Assembly (NCBI GenBank): GCA_051881315.1
Contig: JBJEPQ010000045.1
Span: 1 to 64,000 of the forward strand
Direction of reading: 5' to 3'
Length of the DNA: 64,000 nt
Source of the DNA: CAG-488 sp051881315
GTDB lineage: Bacteria > Bacillota > Clostridia > Oscillospirales > Acutalibacteraceae
The notes beneath the pieces were generated by a model that did not search any database, had not been told where the DNA came from, and saw only the letters and a list, made by a program, of their open reading frames with translations. How positions within the stretch are numbered: position 1 is the first letter of the stretch; each line of letters opens with the position of its first letter. A program made the position numbers and the translations under genes. Below are positions 58,939 through 64,000 of this stretch, piece after piece.

Positions 58939-58974
58939 CGGCGGGGAACGGTTAAGTTCCCCGCCGTGTTTTTT
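58939..58974. terminator. Strong terminator
   Basis: CGGCGGGGAAC (58939-58949) pairs perfectly with GTTCCCCGCCG (58956-58966), then TGTTTTTT. It is the original end of the surface-protein gene and faces the convergent hydrolase gene. Confidence 0.9.
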
Positions 58975-58984
58975 ATCATTTAAG

Positions 58985-60511
58985 TTATATCCGAACCAAT
59001 CTCATTACAACTGTCATAACCAGTTTAACAAAGTTATAGAAGCTTGTTGAACGGATAAAGGCGTCCAGGCTGTCGGCAGGCTCGCCCTTTTCGGGAGTGA
59101 CCGCATGGAAGGTCTGATTGACCGTATCGTTCTGCATAAACTGCGGATATTCCTCCATATCGAAAACCGTAAGCTGAGTTTCGCTCTCAAAAAGAGTGTT
59201 GTAAAAATCACGGTGTCCGTCATGCGTCTTGCAATGAAGCATATCCTTTACAAACCATGTGCTTTCGGGCAGAATACAGGTCGAAGCGTCGATCCTTCCG
59301 TCGGGCGAAAGGAAGTTCTTGTCCGTAAATTTCGCCTGAGTGTAGCCGTCGGGCAGTTTTTCGTCAAGCGGTGAGCAGGTCGCGCCGCACGAAGCATAGC
59401 AGGTGTCCACCGTGCCGTCCGAGGTCGCCTTGTAAGCCGTGACGAGGGGAGTTCTCTGCATATTGTAGCCGGCAAGGATATAAATATTCGTACCGCTTGC
59501 CTGAGACGAGCGCAGGAGAGTTTCAAGCTTCGACTGCACCTCGTAGTGGTAGAAGTCGAGCTTATCTATAAGCACGGACTGCGTGCTTTCGTCAAGGCGC
59601 ATAAACTGCTTTGCGCTCTCGTAATACCCGTCGGGGACGAAGCTCCATATGCCCGGCAGAGTGCCGAAAATCGGGATCAGACATTCGTCAAACACCCTGT
59701 CCTTGAGATTTACAACAAGCTCGTCGGCTATGCCGAGAAGTCCGTCCCAAACCCCTGCAATTTCGAGCGCATCAATCAGCGCATAGAGGAGACCGCCGAG
59801 AAAATCGCTGTCAAGAGCGGGCAAAGCCTGTTTGCCGTAGCGAAGCAGGGCGTTTTTATTGATCTCAACCTTGCCGTTGAAAAGCTCGCCTGCAACCGCC
59901 GTACCCTGAAGCGGACAGCATTGGAAAATTATCGTTTCAATATCCGCCGTACCGTAAAGACGGATATATGCGGCGGTAATTACTCCGCCCATGCTTGAGG
60001 CACGGAAGCGAACGCTGTCGTGACGGGTAAGCTCCTTGACCTCCTGAATGTATGTATGAAGCTTTTCCGCATTTTCAATCGGGTCAAGACGGAAATCGTA
60101 GCCGAAATAATAGCTCTTGTCAAGTCCGTGCTCTGCGGAGTCGGGGTGCGGCTGTGCAGTTGTAACATTCGGCTTTGATTTGCCGCCGTTGTCAAGGGCA
60201 AGGTCGCCGAAAACCTCGTTGACACAGCTTATAAGCACATCACCGAAAGCGTCATAGTCCTTGTTTGCAAGGAGCTTTGCGGCGGCAGGAATGATCGGCG
60301 CAAAGGATTTGAGAACCTCGGTTGTGTCGGGGCGGAAAAGCACACGTTCGTTTTCCGTTCCCTTGTCACGGACGATCTGTGCACTGCCGAGAGCCGCAAC
60401 ATAGATTATCGGAGCTTCGCCGCAGTTACATTTTTCGTTTGCCGCATAGCACGGCAGAAATGAAACGGAAAGAATTATGATTGAGGTAATAACGGAAAAA
60501 ATCTTTTTCAT
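58985..60511 (-). CDS. Secreted lipase/acyltransferase-like alpha/beta hydrolase with C-terminal tail
   Basis: A 508-residue protein with a signal peptide. The fold resembles LCAT/PGAP1-type hydrolases: APIIYVAALGSAQIV near residue 33, GYDFRLDP, then the nucleophile elbow FRASSMGGVITAAY (the usual G-x-S-x-G has Ala first), a long cap domain and CKTHDGHRD with the likely catalytic His. The last 20 residues (FYNFVKLVMTVVMRLVRI) make an amphipathic or hydrophobic tail. It is the last gene of a four-gene operon with a metallophosphoesterase and an FAD reductase. Substrate unknown; a lipid is probable. Confidence 0.75.
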   Translation of the reverse strand: MKKIFSVITSIIILSVSFLPCYAANEKCNCGEAPIIYVAALGSAQIVRDKGTENERVLFRPDTTEVLKSFAPIIPAAAKLLANKDYDAFGDVLISCVNEVFGDLALDNGGKSKPNVTTAQPHPDSAEHGLDKSYYFGYDFRLDPIENAEKLHTYIQEVKELTRHDSVRFRASSMGGVITAAYIRLYGTADIETIIFQCCPLQGTAVAGELFNGKVEINKNALLRYGKQALPALDSDFLGGLLYALIDALEIAGVWDGLLGIADELVVNLKDRVFDECLIPIFGTLPGIWSFVPDGYYESAKQFMRLDESTQSVLIDKLDFYHYEVQSKLETLLRSSQASGTNIYILAGYNMQRTPLVTAYKATSDGTVDTCYASCGATCSPLDEKLPDGYTQAKFTDKNFLSPDGRIDASTCILPESTWFVKDMLHCKTHDGHRDFYNTLFESETQLTVFDMEEYPQFMQNDTVNQTFHAVTPEKGEPADSLDAFIRSTSFYNFVKLVMTVVMRLVRI

Positions 60512-60524
60512 TTTTTACCATCCT

Positions 60525-61847
60525 TTATTCAACGGTTATTGTAGCCTTGAGCGTTTCGCCGCCCTTGGCATAGGGACTGAACGGCTTAATGCGGACGGTG
60601 TATGTTCCGCTTTCAAGAGTTCCGATATTGACGTTCATTCCGTCGGAGACGGCTCTGACATAGTTTGAAACAACGGTGCCTGACCAAACGTCTTTAAACT
60701 TTTCATTTGTAACGGAAATTCTGTAATTCTCCGCACCCCAGAAGCTGTCTGCATCGGGGAAGCTGAGAATGACCTCGCCATCTGAATTTCTCTGAGCCAC
60801 AATCTCTGCATCTTCGGGAAATTCGGGTGCGGTGTCGAGCGATTTCAGGTTGCCCCATGTGTATCGGTGAGCGGTCGGATTGGTGATATCGGTGAGGTAG
60901 TATTCGTTCTTCTCAAAGAAACGGTGATTGGCAAGATCAAGGAGCTGAAGCCTTGTGTTGCCCTCTGCGTCAACCTCGACAATCCAGCATACTCCGGTAT
61001 CGCCGGGTGCGTCCTCAGTACCCAGATAGTTCAGATTACTCATCTGAGCGCAGGTTGAACCTGTGTTGACCACGGTAAACCTTCCCTGTCTGATACTGCG
61101 GGGATCGTTGGCGGCGTAATGAGAGTGACCGGAGAAGTCGATCACCTGGGGATATTTTTCAAGGACTGCCATGACGGAAGGGTCGCCCCAGTTGATACTG
61201 CCGAATACCGTTGCGAACGGGTGAGGATGCTGAAAGACGAAGACGGGCTTGCTCGGATCGTCCTTCGTTGCCTCACGAAGCTGAGCGTTAAGCCACTCGG
61301 TTTTACCTGTGAAGCTTTTGCTGTTGTCGTCATAGGAAACGCCGATAAAATGGTAGCCGTTAATGACAACGTGGGTGTCAACGTTTTCGTTGATGAACTC
61401 CTTGTATTTTTCATAGCCTACCGTAGCGTCGTAGTCACGGTAGGCTATAAACTCGTGGTTGCCCATAACGGTCAGAAGCTGAGTTTCGTCCTTGATATTT
61501 GCGTTGACGATTTCGTTAAACTGACTGTATTCTTCGGGAAGTCCTCTGTTGGCAAAGTCGCCTGCAACGAGGACTGCGTCGAGCCTGTTGTAGTCACAGC
61601 TCTCGGCATAGCTATATGCGTCCTTGAACAGAGCCGCAAATTTTGTTGCTCTGTTTTTGTCGTTTGTGCCGTCAATGTGAACGTCACTGCAAACGGCGAA
61701 ACGCAGTACAGGGGTGAAATCATCGGGAGTTTCGGGAAGCTCCTTTTTTGTCCCTGCAATGAGGGACGAGAAGCTGAAAAGAATTGTAAAAACGAGAGTT
61801 AATAATGCGCTGAGAAACTGACCTGAAATATTTTTAAAAGAAAACAT
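60525..61847 (-). CDS. Secreted metallophosphoesterase with fibronectin-like C-terminus
   Basis: A 440-residue protein: N-terminal signal or membrane anchor, then a calcineurin-type domain with FAVCSDVHID, VAGDFANRG, VMGNHEFIAYRD, VFQHPHPF and FSGHSHYAAND, giving the full set of two-metal ligands. The last 85 residues form a beta-sandwich like fibronectin III. Unlike the other secreted phosphoesterases here, it has no amphipathic tail. It lies 15 bases after the FAD reductase gene and 13 bases before the lipase-like gene in the same operon. TAGAAG is a weak ribosome site. Confidence 0.9.
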   Translation of the reverse strand: MFSFKNISGQFLSALLTLVFTILFSFSSLIAGTKKELPETPDDFTPVLRFAVCSDVHIDGTNDKNRATKFAALFKDAYSYAESCDYNRLDAVLVAGDFANRGLPEEYSQFNEIVNANIKDETQLLTVMGNHEFIAYRDYDATVGYEKYKEFINENVDTHVVINGYHFIGVSYDDNSKSFTGKTEWLNAQLREATKDDPSKPVFVFQHPHPFATVFGSINWGDPSVMAVLEKYPQVIDFSGHSHYAANDPRSIRQGRFTVVNTGSTCAQMSNLNYLGTEDAPGDTGVCWIVEVDAEGNTRLQLLDLANHRFFEKNEYYLTDITNPTAHRYTWGNLKSLDTAPEFPEDAEIVAQRNSDGEVILSFPDADSFWGAENYRISVTNEKFKDVWSGTVVSNYVRAVSDGMNVNIGTLESGTYTVRIKPFSPYAKGGETLKATITVE

Positions 61848-61862
61848 CTTCTAAAACCGTCC

Positions 61863-63194
61863 TTAATCAATTTTGAAGCATTTATTATAGCCCTCCGACC
61901 AGTTTTTTATGCGCTTGCGGTCATATCTGACGGGCATAGCTTTTGTAATTGCCATAACTGCGGCAATCCTTGTGTTCATTCCGAACACCTTCTTGGAAAG
62001 TGCAAAATCATTGATAAAGCCTTTTACCTTTGATTTAAGAGAATCTAAGTTCAGCAGCTTTTCGATAAAGCACATAATGCTGTTTGTGTCCGCACCGAAG
62101 GTCAAATCCTCGGAGTTGAGAATATTGTTATCAAAGAAATAGTCAATGTCTCTCGGAGAAAAGCGGTCAACCATAAGCTTGATAACGGCAAGCGGAGCAA
62201 GTCCGTTGCCGAGCTTTTTATAAAACTCACGCTGATATTTCCAGAGAGTTTCGGCGGTGTATAATTCCTCCTCGTCCTCGATTACTGCGTCGGCAAGGAG
62301 CTTAGCCGCTTTCAGGCTGTTGGCAATTCCCGAACCGATAATCGGTACGGTCATAAATGCGCTGTCGCCGACTGCGGCATAGCCGTCCGCAACGAGAATA
62401 CCGAGGGGCTGACGGACGGGGATTGTGACAAATTGACCGCCTCTGACAAGCTCTGTACCGAGATCATCGTTGATCTCACGGAGCTTTCCGAGGGTTTCCT
62501 CAACCTCCTCCTCGGTCAGAGGATCAAACCTGCCGATCAGCACATCGGTGTATTCCTCATCATCGGCAACCCAGCAGATCTGCGGTTTATCGTCAAACAT
62601 AAGATAAACCCTGTATTTATCCTCCTCAACGGGAGCGGTTTTGTTATAAAACGCACGGTAGACATAGAAAGTATCATATTTGTCGGTCTCTTTCTGTATT
62701 CCGAGTGCGTCGGGGAGCTGTTTGCGGACGGGAGAATTCAAGCCTGCGGCGTCGATGACAAGGTCGGCGTAAACCGTCTCGTCGGCTGTGCGAATACCTG
62801 CAACCCTGCCGCCGAGCATAACGGGAGCCTCAACCTCCGTTTCATAGATAAACTTGACTCCGCAGCTTTCCGCATGGGAGATTATGTGATCGTAAAGATC
62901 CTTGCGTTCCATCTGAATTTCAAGCTGTTCTTCGGGAACGTGCTGTTTGATTGTTTTCTCCCGTGAGGGACTGAAAAAAGTCATATCGTTTTTAAGGCGG
63001 TATTTATCCTCCGGCGGCATCTCCATTCCGCAGGTCAGAAGACCTTTGCGGTCAAAGATATCCGTCCAGTCGTAACCCATGTCCTCACGCCTGTTTTTTT
63101 CGTAAACCGTAACATCAAAGCCATGTTGTGCCAGAATTGCGGCGGCGGCAATTCCGCCGTGTCCGCCTCCGGCAACAACGATCTTTTTACCCAT
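61863..63194 (-). CDS. FAD-dependent oxidoreductase, geranylgeranyl-reductase-like
   Basis: A 443-residue flavoprotein: Rossmann FAD motif KIVVAGGGHGGIAAAAILA at the start, then VTVYEKNRRED, the middle motif DLVIDAAGLNSPVRK, and GYAAVGDSAFMTVPIIGSGI, the signature that closes the FAD site. The overall order fits the geranylgeranyl reductase/ tetracycline-hydroxylase-like group, which act on lipids, quinones or aromatics. It has no signal peptide. AAGGAG precedes the ATG. It shares an operon with three secreted or glycosidase-like genes, an odd combination that hints at a lipid-linked pathway (inference). Confidence 0.82.
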   Translation of the reverse strand: MGKKIVVAGGGHGGIAAAAILAQHGFDVTVYEKNRREDMGYDWTDIFDRKGLLTCGMEMPPEDKYRLKNDMTFFSPSREKTIKQHVPEEQLEIQMERKDLYDHIISHAESCGVKFIYETEVEAPVMLGGRVAGIRTADETVYADLVIDAAGLNSPVRKQLPDALGIQKETDKYDTFYVYRAFYNKTAPVEEDKYRVYLMFDDKPQICWVADDEEYTDVLIGRFDPLTEEEVEETLGKLREINDDLGTELVRGGQFVTIPVRQPLGILVADGYAAVGDSAFMTVPIIGSGIANSLKAAKLLADAVIEDEEELYTAETLWKYQREFYKKLGNGLAPLAVIKLMVDRFSPRDIDYFFDNNILNSEDLTFGADTNSIMCFIEKLLNLDSLKSKVKGFINDFALSKKVFGMNTRIAAVMAITKAMPVRYDRKRIKNWSEGYNKCFKID

Positions 63195-63218
63195 TTTATT
63201 ATGTACTCCTTAATCTGT

Positions 63219-64000
63219 TTATTCACAGTCCTCAATAAGACCGTAGTATCTTGCGTACCAGTACGGATGAGTGAAATTGGTGCAGGATTTGAAGTAAAGT
63301 CCCTTGTCGTCGCCCGTGCCGGGGAACATCGTGTAGGCTGTCGGATCGTCCGACTTTTCAAATTTCTCCTGAGCCACGTCCTCCGCTCCGCTGTCAACCG
63401 TGAAACGGTTGCAGTCGTTGCTTGTAATTCTTCTTTCGTGAGCCGGAAGCGGATCAAAGAGCTGCGGCGGCATACCGAGCTCTGTCGGAGCCATATCCCA
63501 CTTGAGGTCGTTACGGTAGCTGTTGTAAAGCGGCCACATAACCTGATCCATCGGGCAGTCCATAAGCTCGTCGACTGCGTCCTCGGCATTGTATCTCTCG
63601 CCCGTTGTCGCACCGTAAACGAAGTTGAAGAAAGCGTTTCTCTCAACCTTTTCGTCCTCCCAATGGTGAGTAAGTCCCATTGCGAAAATCGAGCGGAGAT
63701 TCGGATCCTCCGTATATTGCATCAAAAGGGATATCATAAGGAAATCGTGGCTGTCGTCAATGTGAAGCAGATGTCCGTCGGGGATCTTATACTGCATAAG
63801 GTTCATTGCAAAATGCTTCTGTCCTGCGAATTTCACAAAGAGCTTTTCGTACTTCTCGTCGCCCGTGATGTGATAGCCGATCTTCAGGAATGTGAGCATT
63901 TGCAGGGAGTTCGTGCCCTTTTCGTAGATCCACTTGTGATCGTTGTTGAGCAGGTCGGGATCCCAGTTTGCCCATGTTGTCGGAAGTCCGTCTGTGTCAA
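63219..64000 (-). CDS. Alpha/alpha-barrel-like protein, partial (5' end outside window)
   Basis: At least 259 residues of an open frame that runs past the right edge, so the start is missing. The sequence WIYEKGTNSLQMLTFLKIGY, then HITGDEKYEKLFVKFAGQKH, DDSHDFLMISLLMQYTED and GLTHHWEDEKVERN reads like helix pairs of a six-hairpin glycosidase or lyase. No family is named with confidence. It lies 24 bases before the FAD reductase gene and is the most upstream visible gene of that operon. Confidence 0.65.
   Translation of the reverse strand, partial: DTDGLPTTWANWDPDLLNNDHKWIYEKGTNSLQMLTFLKIGYHITGDEKYEKLFVKFAGQKHFAMNLMQYKIPDGHLLHIDDSHDFLMISLLMQYTEDPNLRSIFAMGLTHHWEDEKVERNAFFNFVYGATTGERYNAEDAVDELMDCPMDQVMWPLYNSYRNDLKWDMAPTELGMPPQLFDPLPAHERRITSNDCNRFTVDSGAEDVAQEKFEKSDDPTAYTMFPGTGDDKGLYFKSCTNFTHPYWYARYYGLIEDCE

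Overview
The window looks like chromosomal DNA from an anaerobic, low-to-mid GC Firmicute of the gut Clostridia, most like the Ruminococcaceae/Oscillospiraceae. The evidence is a thrS gene under a T-box leader, an S-box (SAM-I) riboswitch, TTGACA/TATAAT promoters with 17-base spacers, strong Shine-Dalgarno sites, a lon-engB pair, an archaeal-type phosphoglycerate mutase, a GH3 enzyme with swapped domains, and hairpin-rich dispersed repeats. No tRNA, rRNA or CRISPR was found.

Layout. 1-3.8 kb: an AT-rich accessory stretch with hairpin-mosaic repeats around an HNH nuclease and an ABC exporter. 3.8-5.1 kb: three small genes (unknown, Thr/Asp/Tyr-rich lipoprotein, rhodanese lipoprotein) behind a SAM riboswitch. 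5.3-13.3 kb: a glycan-use cluster (metallophosphoesterase, GPH transporter, GH92, serine hydrolase) with a divergent AraC regulator. 13.4-17.6 kb: a secreted lipase, then csoR-copA with two CsoR-type operators; CopA carries a C-terminal CopZ-like domain with its own ribosome-binding site. 17.6-24.3 kb: a second hairpin-mosaic locus, an EcsC/SHOCT protein, permuted GH3, CDP-glycerol-type transferase, sialidase-like enzyme and rpmB. 24.4-31.9 kb: apgM, YbaK, thrS, pyk, AlkD and a GT4. 32-38 kb: a candidate MITE and a fucU-rhaB-type kinase-licD-fucI gene run. 38-50 kb: secreted phosphatase, glnA, HD nucleases, sphingomyelinase-like and ceramidase-like secreted proteins, prmA, murD-murI. 50-56 kb: GDSL, phosphopantetheinyl transferase, a DUF559 element with terminal inverted repeats, a TtcA-like ATPase, lon-engB. 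56-58 kb: an XRE regulator facing a zinc-ribbon membrane operon through two matched palindromes. 58-64 kb: a truncated FIVAR surface-protein fragment and a four-gene secreted hydrolase/FAD-reductase operon running off the end.

How the genes work together. The carbohydrate genes (GH92, GH3, sialidase-like, fucose isomerase, mutarotase and kinase) fit growth on host or plant glycans. The secreted hydrolases (three metallophosphoesterases, two lipase-like proteins, a sphingomyelinase-like and a ceramidase-like protein) suggest release of phosphate and attack on lipids or sphingolipids. Several of these carry an extra amphipathic segment, usually at the C-terminus.

The best candidates for something undescribed are: (1) the 474-bp DUF559 nuclease unit bounded by about 50-bp hairpin-bearing inverted repeats, with a solo repeat elsewhere; (2) the SAM-riboswitch operon of unknown lipoprotein genes plus a rhodanese; (3) the XRE/zinc-ribbon locus with twin operators; (4) the shared amphipathic tail on secreted hydrolases.
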